This document shows positions 25,592 through 33,711 of a stretch of DNA of 46,724 bases, piece after piece; the first letter of the stretch is position 1; each line of letters begins with the position of its first letter. The notes beneath the pieces are model-generated. The model was not told the origin of the DNA and did not search any database. It worked only from the letters and a program-made list of their open reading frames with translations. Position numbers and translations under genes: made by a program. The stretch is from Sphaerisporangium sp. TRM90804 (lineage in GTDB: Bacteria > Actinomycetota > Actinomycetes > Streptosporangiales > Streptosporangiaceae): positions 1 through 46,724 of the forward strand of contig NZ_JARWAC010000039.1 of the NCBI RefSeq assembly GCF_029846175.1. Direction: 5' to 3'.

Positions 25592-25618
25592 ATGACGCGA
25601 AGCGGGTGCGGGGCGTGA
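25592..25618 (+). other. Eight-codon leader ORF overlapping the acyltransferase start
   Basis: ATG at 25592 opens MTRSGCGA and stops at TGA 25616-25618. That stop overlaps the GTG at 25615, an in-frame start of the acyltransferase. A TACTAG-like -10 at 25576-25581 would place transcription start very near the ATG. Translational coupling by this leader is inference. Confidence 0.35.
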
Positions 25619-27000
25619 CGCGGGTGGGTGAGGTGCGGCGGCTGGCGGAGGGGACGCCTCCGGAGCGGGATCGGTATGTCGATCTGGTGCGGGCCTTCGC
25701 CATCGGGGCGGTGGTCGTCGGGCACTGGCTGGCCGTGTACGTCACCCACGAGGGCGGGCGGTTCCAGGGGCGCAGCGTCCTGGAGGTCGTGCCGTGGACG
25801 CACCCGCTGACGTGGGCGTTCCAGGTCATGCCGCTGTTCTTCCTCGTCGGCGGGTACGCGAACGCGGCCTCGTTCACCTCGCACCTCAGGCGCGGCGGCG
25901 ACGCCACCGGCTGGGTGCTCGACCGCGCGGCCCGGCTGGTCCGTCCGACGGCGGTGCTGCTGGCGGGGCTCGCCGTGGCCGCTCTGGTCGCCGGGTGGCT
26001 GGGGGTCGCCCCTGAGCTGATCGGCGTGGCGGTGTGGCTCGCGTCGATCCCGCTGTGGTTCCTGGTGGCCTACATCGCCGTGGTCGTCCTGACGCCGCCC
26101 ATGTTCGAGCTGCACCGCCGCGCCGGGCTGGCGGTCCCGATCGGCCTGGCGGTGCTCGTGGGGCTGGGCGACCTGGCCCGGCTCGTGCTCGGCGTCCCGT
26201 ACGTGGGACAGGCGAACTTCCTGCTGGCGTGGCTGGGGGTGCACCAGCTCGGCTTCGCCTGGCGGGACGGGCGCCTGCCGTCCCGGCCGGGGGTCGCCCT
26301 GCCGCTGGCCGGGGCAGGTCTGGCCGCGCTGCTGTTGCTGACGGTGGCCGGCCCCTACCCGGTCAGCATGGTGGCGTTCGCGGGCGAGGAGGTGCAGAAC
26401 ACCTCCCCGCCGACGCTCGCGCTGCTGGCCCTCGCCGTCACGCAGACGGGCATCGCGCTCCTGCTGGGCGACCGCGCGGGCCGGTGGCTCCGGCGCCCCG
26501 GTCCGTGGACGGCCGTGGTCGGGGTCAACTCGGTCATCATGACCGTGTTCCTCTGGCATATGACCGCCGTGGTGTTCGGCGTCCTGGCCCTGTACGGAAC
26601 CGGCCTCATGCCCCAGCCCGCCCCCGGCTCCGCCGCCTGGCTGCTCCTGCGCATCCCCTGGCTGGCGTGCCTGGCGCTGATCCTCGCCGTCCCCGTCCTC
26701 GTCTTCGGCCGCATCGAACAGCGCAGCGTACGCCGGAACGTGAGCGCCTCCCCGACGTCCCAGCCGCCGGATGTCCACGGGCCGGACCAGACGATGGCCC
26801 GGCACACGAGCGGGCCGAAGTTCGGCGTTCATCCCGTGCTGACGGTCGTGGGGGCCGCCGCCGTACTCGGCGCCCTGCTCTCCATCGCCTTGGCGGGCTC
26901 GTCGTACCACGGCCCCACCGGCCTGCCAGCCGGATCCCTGGTCGTGTTCTTCGCCGGAATGGCCCTCCTGTCGTTCATCCGCCGACGCCACCCCGGCTGA
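25606..27000 (+). CDS. Acyltransferase-3 family integral membrane protein
   Basis: This protein of about 460 residues has ten or so membrane helices. The family motif DRYVDLVRAFAIGAVVVGHW near the N-terminus contains the putative catalytic His. Acyltransferase-3 proteins (OafA/NodX type) move acyl groups onto sugars, glycopeptides or antibiotics at the membrane. The second half includes PLFFLVGGYANAASF and WHMTAVVFGVLALYG. The start is uncertain: GTG 25606 is the longest in-frame, and GTG 25615 overlaps the stop of a leader ORF. The substrate cannot be deduced, as no glycan cluster is adjacent. Confidence 0.9.
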   Translation: MRGVTRVGEVRRLAEGTPPERDRYVDLVRAFAIGAVVVGHWLAVYVTHEGGRFQGRSVLEVVPWTHPLTWAFQVMPLFFLVGGYANAASFTSHLRRGGDATGWVLDRAARLVRPTAVLLAGLAVAALVAGWLGVAPELIGVAVWLASIPLWFLVAYIAVVVLTPPMFELHRRAGLAVPIGLAVLVGLGDLARLVLGVPYVGQANFLLAWLGVHQLGFAWRDGRLPSRPGVALPLAGAGLAALLLLTVAGPYPVSMVAFAGEEVQNTSPPTLALLALAVTQTGIALLLGDRAGRWLRRPGPWTAVVGVNSVIMTVFLWHMTAVVFGVLALYGTGLMPQPAPGSAAWLLLRIPWLACLALILAVPVLVFGRIEQRSVRRNVSASPTSQPPDVHGPDQTMARHTSGPKFGVHPVLTVVGAAAVLGALLSIALAGSSYHGPTGLPAGSLVVFFAGMALLSFIRRRHPG

Positions 27001-27384
27001 GCACCGCGAACGGCCGCCAGGTCTCCCGCCGTAGGACGGCGCCGACTTCACCGCACCACCACTCACCGTCCCGGCGCCGGTGGAGGGTTCCGTGGGGTGC
27101 GGCGAGGAGGGTGGCCTGCCCGGCCTGTGGGCACGGCCCGCGAGGGCGTCCGTCTGTGGCGGCGCCGGCTCCTACCGGTGCCGGGTGAAGCGCCATGGGG
27201 GGTCACGCTCCACGGGGGTCGGAGGGCGGATCGGCACAATCTGGGCGAGGACTGGCTCCCGGACCACCGAGGACAACCACCTGCGCGACGACGCCGGCCT
27301 GCAAGGCGAGAGGCGCCCGGAGAAGACCGCGCCGAAGGCACCTTTCAAGGGCGCCGCCTGGGTGAGGGCAAGGGGTGGCCGGGG
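27001..27384. other. Gap without a recognised gene
   Basis: This 384-base interval between the acyltransferase and multicopper oxidase genes has open frames on both strands but none with a known motif, plausible start and ribosome site together. A minus-strand stretch reading RDGEWWCGEVGAVLRRETW around 27000-27100 looks protein-like but cannot be tied to a family. Confidence 0.5.
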
Positions 27385-28989
27385 TCAGATCACCTCGAAG
27401 TCGGCCATCATGGCCATGTCCTCGTGTTCCAGGTTGTGGCAGTGGAGCATGTAGCGGCCCCGGTAGCCGTGGAAGCGGGCGAGGACGTCGACGACCTCGT
27501 ACGGGCGGACGTCGACGGTGTCCTTCCAGCCGGTGTCGGTGGGGGCGGGGGCGCGGCCGTTGCGGGTCAGGATCTGGAAGTGGGCCAGGTGGGTGTGGAC
27601 GGGGTGATGGAAGTCGCTGGTGAAGCGCCATACCTCGGTGGTGCCGAGGCGGGGGCGCGCCAGCGGGGTGCCGGGGGTGAAGTGGCGGCCGTTGATGGTC
27701 CAGGCGGCGTTCTCCAGGCCGGTCCTGCGGAAGTCGAAGCGGCGAGTGGCGGCGGCGGATGAACGGTCGGCGGGCGGGACGGCGGCCAGGCGGGAAGGCA
27801 CCGCGCTGTCGTCGGCGGCCCGGCGGGCGACGCGGAAGCGCATCACATCACGGGCCGAGCCGGTGGCCAGGGTGTTGACCATCGTCACCTCGGCGCCCAC
27901 GGGGTACCGGGAGAAGTCGACGACCACGTCGAACCGCTCGGCCGGGGCGACGGTGATCGCGGTGTGGGCCACCGGGGCGGCCAGCAGCCCGGCGTCGCTG
28001 CCCACCTGGACGAAGCTCCCGCCGGGGGTCAGCTCCAGGCGGTAGCGGCGGGCGTTGGAGGCGTTGAGCAGCCGCAGCCGGTAGCGGGCCGCGTCCACCT
28101 CCAGCACCGGCCAGGGGGCGCCGTTGACGAGGATCACGTCGCCCATGACGCCCTCCATGTACTCGCCCTCGACGCCGGGGCGGCCGAGCAGGGTGGGGTC
28201 CAGGGACGGGTAGCGGAACGAGCCGTCCTCGGCGAAGGCGCGGTCGCAGATCATCAGGGGGAGGTCGCGCTCGCCCTCCGGCAGCGGCAGGGCGTCCTCC
28301 TCCTCGTCGCGCACCAGCAGGAACCCGGCGAGGCCGCGCCAGACCTGCGGCGCGGTGAAGTCCATGCGGTGGTCGTGGTACCACAGCGTGGCCGCCGGCT
28401 GGTCGAGCGGGTAGACGTAGTCCTTGGCGCCCTGGTGCGTCGTCAGCGGCGGGGGGCCGCCGGGCATGGCGTGGTGGCCGTGCGCGCCGGGCGCCGGGGC
28501 GCGGTACCCGGCGGGGACCACCAGGTCGGTGGGGTAGCCGTCGGAGCCGGGCGGGGTGACGCCTCCGTGCAGGTGCGTGGAGGTGGGGACGGGCAGCTCG
28601 TTGCGCACGCGGACGATGGCGGGGGTGCCCCGGCGCAGGTCGAAGGTGGGGCCGGGGAAGGAGCCGTCGAACCCCCACACCTCCGTCCGGGTCCCGGGGA
28701 TGATCTCCACCATGGCCGGGCGCTGCACCACCTCGAACCGGCCCGGCCGCACCGGGACGGCGACGCGTGGGACGGGCAGCGGCACGGTGTACGGCCGCGG
28801 GAGGGGCAGGGCGCTGGTCAGCAGCTCCCCCGACGTCTGCCTGGTGAGCGTCCCGCTCCGGCCGACGGCCAGCCCCGTGCCGCCCAGCGCCACCGCCCCG
28901 CCGAGGCCGCCCAGGGCGCCGAGGAAGCCCCTGCGCGAGAGCGTGCGCCCCTTCCCCGAACCCGGGGCGGGAAGTCCGCGGGCACTCAT
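27385..28989 (-). CDS. Tat-exported multicopper oxidase
   Basis: This 534-residue cupredoxin enzyme of the CotA/bilirubin-oxidase/CueO class oxidises phenols or metals while reducing oxygen to water. A twin-arginine signal (SRRGFLGALGG, about 20-30) directs folded export. All four copper-ligand blocks are present in order: STHLHGG, LWYHDHRMD, HHPVHTHLAHFQ and MLHCHNLEHEDMAMM, including the HCH type-1/type-3 ligands and the axial Met region. ATG 28989 has GAGGAGG upstream; the frame continues further without conservation. It lies about 106 bp after a small membrane-protein gene on the same strand. Operator-like palindromes further upstream may respond to copper. Confidence 0.95.
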   Translation of the reverse strand: MSARGLPAPGSGKGRTLSRRGFLGALGGLGGAVALGGTGLAVGRSGTLTRQTSGELLTSALPLPRPYTVPLPVPRVAVPVRPGRFEVVQRPAMVEIIPGTRTEVWGFDGSFPGPTFDLRRGTPAIVRVRNELPVPTSTHLHGGVTPPGSDGYPTDLVVPAGYRAPAPGAHGHHAMPGGPPPLTTHQGAKDYVYPLDQPAATLWYHDHRMDFTAPQVWRGLAGFLLVRDEEEDALPLPEGERDLPLMICDRAFAEDGSFRYPSLDPTLLGRPGVEGEYMEGVMGDVILVNGAPWPVLEVDAARYRLRLLNASNARRYRLELTPGGSFVQVGSDAGLLAAPVAHTAITVAPAERFDVVVDFSRYPVGAEVTMVNTLATGSARDVMRFRVARRAADDSAVPSRLAAVPPADRSSAAATRRFDFRRTGLENAAWTINGRHFTPGTPLARPRLGTTEVWRFTSDFHHPVHTHLAHFQILTRNGRAPAPTDTGWKDTVDVRPYEVVDVLARFHGYRGRYMLHCHNLEHEDMAMMADFEVI

Positions 28990-29095
28990 CTGTCCTCCTC
29001 GCTGGCACGCCACGTCCACGCGCCGGGTACGGCCGACGCGCTGGAGATCGTCTTTCGGGCCCCGCCGCCCCACCGGCGGGAGGTCGCCGGGGGCG

Positions 29096-29608
29096 TCACT
29101 TCGCCTCCGCGCGCAGGGCGCGCCAGGTCCAGGCGGTGATGACGGCGGAGACGCCGAAGATGGCCACTCCCAGAGGGATGTGAGCGGCGACGACCCGGCT
29201 CTGGCCGAGGAAGATCTGACCGGTCTCCATGACCATGAGGCCGACACCGGCCCAGACCGGGCGGGACGGGCCCCTCCCCCGGCGCCACAGCAGTACGGCG
29301 GCGGCGAGCTGCAGGGTGAGCAGGGCGAAGGTCGTGTTGGCGTTGTCGCGGTGGACGCCGAGCAGGTCGACCTCGCCGGTGACGAACATCCCGGCGAGGG
29401 TCGCCTGCCCGAGCACGGCCAGCAGGTGGCCGGTGGCCGTCAGCCTGAGCGCCCAGCGGATCCAGCCGGGCGCGGACGCGGGCGACCCTTCCGTGGCGGG
29501 TGCGGGCGGGCGGTTCGCGGTGGACGTGGGTGAGGGGCGCTGGGGGGACGGGGCGGGGGCGGGCGGGGACGGGCGTGCGGGGGTTCGGCCCGACGCGGGT
29601 TCGTTCAT
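29096..29608 (-). CDS. Four-helix membrane protein, possibly DUF6220-like
   Basis: This 170-residue protein begins with a Pro/Ala/Ser-rich disordered stretch (MNEPASGRTPARPSPPAPAP ...). Four membrane helices follow: LTATGHLLAVLGQATLAGMF, TFALLTLQLAAAVLLW, VWAGVGLMVMETGQIFLG, and IPLGVAIFGVSAVITAWTW. The conserved-looking VHRDNANTTF and VAAHIPLG histidines recall small haem-free DUF6220/b561-like proteins, but assignment is tentative. No ribosome site precedes ATG 29608, so it may be leaderless. It probably shares a transcript with the multicopper oxidase. Confidence 0.7.
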   Translation of the reverse strand: MNEPASGRTPARPSPPAPAPSPQRPSPTSTANRPPAPATEGSPASAPGWIRWALRLTATGHLLAVLGQATLAGMFVTGEVDLLGVHRDNANTTFALLTLQLAAAVLLWRRGRGPSRPVWAGVGLMVMETGQIFLGQSRVVAAHIPLGVAIFGVSAVITAWTWRALRAEAK

Positions 29609-29666
29609 GAGGGAATGGTGGCGTGAGCAGGCGTGGCGGTCGTCCCACCGGGGATGGTGCCCGGCG

Positions 29667-29724
29667 CTACACCCACGGGGGTAGACGGGCGCGTGGCGGG
29701 ACGGGTGTACACCCGGGGGTGTAC
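29667..29724. promoter_or_regulatory. Two 18-bp palindromes in the divergent promoter
   Basis: CTACACCCACGGGGGTAG (29667-29684, imperfect) and GTACACCCGGGGGTGTAC (29707-29724, perfect arms of eight) have centres 40 bp apart, about four helical turns. They lie between the minus-strand membrane-protein/oxidase genes and the plus-strand histidine kinase. TACCC...GGGTA symmetry is typical of copper-responsive CsoR sites, but NarL-type regulators that control their own genes also use such boxes. Confidence 0.6.
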
Positions 29725-29770
29725 GGGCGATCTCCGCCCGGGGGCTGACCAGGGGGGCGGCGGCGTCACC

Positions 29771-29783
29771 TAATGTGTGTCGC
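29771..29783 (+). promoter_or_regulatory. Candidate promoter giving a leaderless histidine-kinase mRNA
   Basis: TAATGT at 29771-29776 is a fair -10 box whose expected start point falls at 29783-29784, exactly at the GTG start codon; no ribosome site is present. A CTGACC about 20 bases upstream is a weak -35. Confidence 0.4.
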
Positions 29784-31028
29784 GTGGACAGCCGGAGAGC
29801 CGACGCGCTGCTGGCGCTGGGGGTGCTGACGGGCATCGTCGCGGGCACCTACGGGGAGCTGTCCTACTCCGGTCCGGGAGAACGGCCCCTGGACGCGCTC
29901 GGCCTGGTGCTGATCTTCATGGCCTCGGCGGCCCTGGCGTTCCGGCGCGGCGCCCCGCCGGCCCTCGCGTTCCGGGGCGGCGCGCCGGTGGCCGTGGCGG
30001 TGGTGACGGGGGTGTGCGCCGTCGGCTACTACGGCCTGCGGTACCCCGGCGTCTTCGCCCTGGCGCCCGCGCTCATCTCGCTCTACACCGTCGCGTCCCT
30101 CGGCCGCAGGAGGGCGGCGATCGGGCTGGCGGCGGCGCTCGGCGCGGGCGTCTACGGGTTCGTCGCCCTGTCCACCCGGGATCCCGCCCCCGGCGACGGC
30201 GTCAACCTGCTGAGCGGCTGGCTGGTCGCGATGGTGGTGGCCGGGGACGTGGCCGGGAACCGCCGCGCCTACCTGCGCGAGGTGGAGCGGCGGGCCGAGG
30301 AGGCCGAGCGCACCCGGGAGGAGGCCGCGTTGCGCCGGGCAGGCGAGGAGCGGCTGTGGATCGCCCAGGAGATGCACGACACGCTCACCCACGCCATCTC
30401 GGTGGTCAACGTGCAGGCGGCCGTCGCGTCCGAGCTGCTCGACCGTGATCCCGAGCGGGCCCGGGCGGCGCTGGTCGCGGTCCGGGAGTCGGGCCAGGAG
30501 GCGATGCGCGAGCTGCGCGCCACGCTCGGCGTGCTGCGCCAGGCCGACCCCGACGGCCCGGAGGCCGGGCTGGCGCGGCTGGGGCGCCTGGTGTCCCGGG
30601 CGGAGGCGGCGGGCCTGCCGGTGGAGTCGCGGGTCGTGGGCGATCCGCGCCCGCTGCCGCCCGAGGTCGACCGGGCGGCCTACCGCATCGCGCAGGAGGC
30701 GTTCACCAACGTCCTGCGGCACGCCGGGGCCACGTCGATCACCCTGACGACCGAGTACCACCCCGCCGCGCTGGTCCTGCGCGTCGAGGACGAAGGCGAA
30801 CCCTTGGGCCACGGGGACGCCGGCGAGCCCTTGGGCGACGAGGACAACCGCGAGCCCTCGGGCCACGGGGACGACTGCGAGCCCTTGGGCGACGCGGTCG
30901 AGCCCGGGATGGGGCTGATCGGCATGCGCGAGCGCGCCGTCGCCCTCGGCGGTTCGTTCACCGCCGGCCCCCGCGGACGAGGCGGCTTCGCCGTCCGCGC
31001 CGAGCTGCCCCTCGCGAGACGGCCGTGA
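29784..31028 (+). CDS. NarL-type sensor histidine kinase with a repeat insertion in the ATP lid
   Basis: This sensor kinase of about 414 residues has four or five N-terminal membrane helices (1-160) and a short coiled coil (REVERRAEEAERTREEAALR). The HisKA_3 phospho-acceptor lies in WIAQEMHDTLTHAISVV (His about 198), with the N-box in AYRIAQEAFTNVLRHA, followed by a DEG and GMGLIGMRERA. The ATP lid between these last two motifs is expanded by four copies of a nine-residue EPLGHGDAG-like unit. GTG 29784 is chosen for the leaderless promoter; GTG 29775 is also in frame. The stop overlaps the response-regulator start as GTGA. The signal is unknown; copper or cell-envelope stress is possible from its neighbours. 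Confidence 0.92.
   Translation: MDSRRADALLALGVLTGIVAGTYGELSYSGPGERPLDALGLVLIFMASAALAFRRGAPPALAFRGGAPVAVAVVTGVCAVGYYGLRYPGVFALAPALISLYTVASLGRRRAAIGLAAALGAGVYGFVALSTRDPAPGDGVNLLSGWLVAMVVAGDVAGNRRAYLREVERRAEEAERTREEAALRRAGEERLWIAQEMHDTLTHAISVVNVQAAVASELLDRDPERARAALVAVRESGQEAMRELRATLGVLRQADPDGPEAGLARLGRLVSRAEAAGLPVESRVVGDPRPLPPEVDRAAYRIAQEAFTNVLRHAGATSITLTTEYHPAALVLRVEDEGEPLGHGDAGEPLGDEDNREPSGHGDDCEPLGDAVEPGMGLIGMRERAVALGGSFTAGPRGRGGFAVRAELPLARRP
30796..30903 (+). repeat. Four 27-bp tandem repeats inside the kinase gene
   Basis: Four contiguous units start at 30796, 30823, 30850 and 30877, each beginning GCGA(A/G)CCCT(T/C)GGGC. They alternate between GGCCACGGGGAC and GGCGACG(A/C)GG types. The number is in frame (9 residues per unit) and adds 36 residues to the ATP-lid segment. 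Confidence 0.92.
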
Positions 31029-31738
31029 CCGGCGCCGGGTACGCGACCGGCGACGGGGCGGGCGGGCCCGCGGTGATCCGGGTGCTGCTGGCGGACGACC
31101 AGCCGCTGATCCGGGCCGGCTTCCGTGCGCTGCTGGAGATGTCCGGAGACGTCGTCGTGGTCGGGGAGGCCGGCAACGGGGTGGAGGCCGTGGAGATGTG
31201 CCGGCGGCTGCTGCCCGACGTGGCGCTGCTCGACGTGCGGATGCCGCTGCTGGACGGCATCCAGGCGACGCGCCGCATCGGGGCCGCTCCCGAGCTGGAC
31301 GGGGTGCGGGTGGTGATCCTGACCAACTACGCGCTGGACGAGTACGTCTTCGCCGCCCTGCGCGCGGGCGCCGCCGGCTTCCTTCTGAAGGACATCGAGC
31401 CCGCCGAGCTGACGCGGTCGGTGCGGGTGGCGGCGGGCGGCGACGCCCTGCTGTCGCCGTCGGTGACGCGCCGGCTCATCGAGGAGTACGTCTCCACCCC
31501 GCCGCGCCCGTCCGTCGGGCAGGCTCTCACGCGACTGACCCGGCGCGAGCGCGAGGTGCTCGTCCTGGTGGGCGCCGGGATGTCCAACGAGGAGATCGGC
31601 GCCCACCTGTTCATCAGCCACGCGACGGTCAAGACCCACGTGAGCCGGGCGATGGCCAAGCTGGGCGCCCGCGACCGCGCCCAGCTCGTCGTGGCCGCCT
31701 ACGAGTCGGGCCTGGTCACCCCCCGCACCGGCGGCTGA
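31025..31738 (+). CDS. NarL/LuxR-family response regulator
   Basis: This 237-residue partner of the preceding kinase has a receiver domain that begins IRVLLADDQPLIRAGF, with the phosphorylated Asp in DVALLDVRMP (D70) and Lys in FLLKDIEP. A LuxR-type helix-turn-helix lies at the C-terminus (LTRREREVLVLVGAGMSNEE ... ISHATVKTHVSRAMAKL). GTG 31025 overlaps the kinase stop; GTG 31073, just before IRVLL, would remove a non-conserved 16-residue leader and may be the true start. It may act on the palindromes at 29667-29724. Confidence 0.94.
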   Translation: MTGAGYATGDGAGGPAVIRVLLADDQPLIRAGFRALLEMSGDVVVVGEAGNGVEAVEMCRRLLPDVALLDVRMPLLDGIQATRRIGAAPELDGVRVVILTNYALDEYVFAALRAGAAGFLLKDIEPAELTRSVRVAAGGDALLSPSVTRRLIEEYVSTPPRPSVGQALTRLTRREREVLVLVGAGMSNEEIGAHLFISHATVKTHVSRAMAKLGARDRAQLVVAAYESGLVTPRTGG

Positions 31739-31786
31739 CCCGCCGGAAAGGGGGGCGACAGGCTCGACGTCATGGCTCAACGCCGT

Positions 31787-31915
31787 CGCCCGCGCAGGGC
31801 CCGACGGGGCGACGGGCCCGCCGTCGTGGCGAACGCACACCCGCCCGCGCAGGGTCGGACGGGACGACCGGCCCGCCGTCACGACGACGCACACCCGCCC
31901 GCGCAGGGCCGGGCT
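31787..31915. repeat. Tandem repeat of about 55 bp, two and a half copies
   Basis: CGCCCGCGCAGGG recurs at 31787, 31842 and 31896. The intervening sequence (GACGGG...CCCGCCGTC...CGCACACC) is also shared. It lies between the convergent response-regulator and DUF899 genes. Internal CCCGCCGTCG/CGACGGGC complementarity could form stems acting in termination. Confidence 0.75.
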
Positions 31916-31949
31916 CGACGTCGTGGTGAGGGTGGGCCGTGCGGGCGGG

Positions 31950-32678
31950 TCAGTGGCAGGCGTGCGACTCGCCGCCGTAATTGTCGTGGTGCGGGAACTG
32001 GCTGACGTGCTTCTGGCGGCCCAAGAAGGTGAAGTCGAGGGCGTTGTAGGTGGTCAGCAGGATCTCGGGGCCGCGGCCGTAGGTGGAGTAGGTGTGGAAG
32101 ACGCGGTCGCCCTCGCGCAGGAAGACGCTCAGGGCGTGGCCGTCCTGGTCGTTCTGGGCGAAGAAGCCCATGTTCTTGCGCTCCAGCGTCTCCTTGTCCA
32201 TGTAGTTGTACTCGACCGGCGCCACCGCCTCGTCGTTGCTGGCGTGGAAGTCGTAGTTGAAGTCGCTGCCCTGGGAGGAGTACCACGGCACGTTCCAGCC
32301 CATCCGCGTCCGGAACCGCTCGATGGACGCGAGCGGCGCCCGGGAGACCAGCGCCAGCGAGGTGTCGCAGCCGTGCAGGTGGCGCAGGTCGCCGAGGCTG
32401 TCGACCACGAAGGAGCAGCTCGTGCAGCCCTGGTCGGTGTCGCGGACCCACATGAAGTGGTAGATGATCAGCTGGCGGCGCCCGGCGAACATGTCGGCGA
32501 GGCCGGCCTTGCCGTCCGGCCCCTCGAAGACGTAGTCCTTGTCGACCTCCACCATCGGCAGCGCGCGGCGCTGGGCGCTGACCGCGTCGCGCAGGTGCGT
32601 CGCCTCCTTCTCCTTGGCGAGCAGCTCCTTGCGCGCGGCCAGCCACTCCTCGCGGGAAACGACCTGCGGTGACTCCAT
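31950..32678 (-). CDS. DUF899 family thioredoxin-fold protein
   Basis: This 242-residue protein of the DUF899 family contains VVSREEWLAARKELLAKEKE near the N-terminus, ALPMVEVDKDYVFEGPDG, and the HFMWVRDTDQGCTSCSFVVD stretch with a CxxC pair in thioredoxin-like position. NVPWYSSQGSDFNYDF and VFHTYSTYGRGPE follow. Function is unproven; related proteins are often called dithiol-disulfide isomerases. ATG 32678 has GAGGAGAAG upstream. It ends in a His-rich tail. It follows the peptide importer by 130 bp on the same strand, with inverted repeat TCAACCCCG/CGGGGTTGA (32726-32790) between them, so it probably has its own promoter. Confidence 0.9.
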   Translation of the reverse strand: MESPQVVSREEWLAARKELLAKEKEATHLRDAVSAQRRALPMVEVDKDYVFEGPDGKAGLADMFAGRRQLIIYHFMWVRDTDQGCTSCSFVVDSLGDLRHLHGCDTSLALVSRAPLASIERFRTRMGWNVPWYSSQGSDFNYDFHASNDEAVAPVEYNYMDKETLERKNMGFFAQNDQDGHALSVFLREGDRVFHTYSTYGRGPEILLTTYNALDFTFLGRQKHVSQFPHHDNYGGESHACH

Positions 32679-32808
32679 CGGCTTCTCCTCGTCGTGTCGG
32701 CGGTGCCCCCGAGCGTGGGCGGCCGTCAACCCCGCCCGGGTCCATGACATCCCTCGCGGGGCCCGCCGTCCAGGCCATCGCCGGGGTTGAGGGGTGTCAC
32801 GGCCGCGG

Positions 32809-33711
32809 TCAGCGCAGTTTGGGGTCCAGGGCGTCGCGGACGACGTCGCCCAGCAGCAGGAAGCTCAGCACGGTGGCGGTGAGGAACAGCGCGGGGAAGA
32901 CGAGCAGGTGCGGGTACTCGGCGAAGAACGACTGGGCCACGTTGAGCTGCAGCCCCCACGACACGTCGGGGTACTGCAGACCGACGCCCAGGTAGTCCAG
33001 GGTGGCCTCGCCGGAGATGACGTTGCCGACGTTGAGCATGGCCACCACGAACACCGGGGCGATGGAGTTGGGCAGGATGTGCCGGAACATGATGCGCGCG
33101 TGGCCGGCGCCGAGGGCGCGGGCCGCCATCACGTAGTCGGTGTCGCGCACCGCGATGACCTGCCCGCGCATGAGCCGGGTCATGGTCGTCCATCCGAGCA
33201 GCACCAGCACGAGCGTCATGGCCCAGATGCCGTGGCCGGGGAACGCGACGAGGATGACGGTGGCGCCGAGCACGAAGGGGATGCCGAAGAAGACGTCGGT
33301 CACCCGGGAGAGCACGGCGTCAAGCACGCCGCCGTAGTAGCCGGCGAGCAGGCCGAGCAGGACGGCGATCAGCAGGGAGAAGAGGGTGACGGACAGGCCG
33401 ATCAGCACGGACGCGCGGGTGCCGTGCACCATCTGCGACCAGTAGTCGCAGCCCTGCAGGTCGTACCCGAACAGGGCGCCGCCGCCGGGGCCCTTCTTGG
33501 ACATTCGCAGGTTGCAGTTCTCGTGCGGGCCGAGCCTGGCGAACAACGAGGGGAACGCCGCCATGGCGCAGGCGACGAGCAGGATGGCCGCCGCTACCCA
33601 GAACAACACCCGGCCGCGCAGCTCCAGCCACGCGTCGTGCCACAGCGAGCCGCGCGGCTCGTGCGCGGGCTCGGGGCCCGCCGCCTCCGCGGACGCCTTG
33701 AGGTCAACCAC
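32809..33711 (-). CDS. Peptide/nickel-type ABC transporter permease (DppC/OppC family)
   Basis: This is a 300-residue inner-membrane permease. The N-terminus (GSLWHDAWLELRGRVLFWVAA) is followed by a first helix, a periplasmic loop containing HENCNLRMS and GYDLQGCDYWSQMVHGTRASV, and five further helices. The coupling-loop EAA motif reads MAARALGAGHARIMFRHILPN. The GTG at 33711 overlaps the upstream permease by eight bases, with GAGGA as ribosome site. Together with the upstream permease and the binding protein it forms a peptide importer lacking local ATPase genes. Confidence 0.94.
   Translation of the reverse strand: MVDLKASAEAAGPEPAHEPRGSLWHDAWLELRGRVLFWVAAAILLVACAMAAFPSLFARLGPHENCNLRMSKKGPGGGALFGYDLQGCDYWSQMVHGTRASVLIGLSVTLFSLLIAVLLGLLAGYYGGVLDAVLSRVTDVFFGIPFVLGATVILVAFPGHGIWAMTLVLVLLGWTTMTRLMRGQVIAVRDTDYVMAARALGAGHARIMFRHILPNSIAPVFVVAMLNVGNVISGEATLDYLGVGLQYPDVSWGLQLNVAQSFFAEYPHLLVFPALFLTATVLSFLLLGDVVRDALDPKLR

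Noticed and set aside
26975..27196. Minus-strand frame with a protein-like RDGEWWCGEVGAVLRRETW stretch
   Set aside because: It overlaps the acyltransferase end, lacks a supported start and matches no family I recognise, so it was not called as a gene or pseudogene.
33696..33707. TTGAGGTCAAC near the DppC-like start, resembling half of the SoxR-like box
   Set aside because: Only one half-site is present, it is within coding sequence, and no long-spacer promoter is visible.
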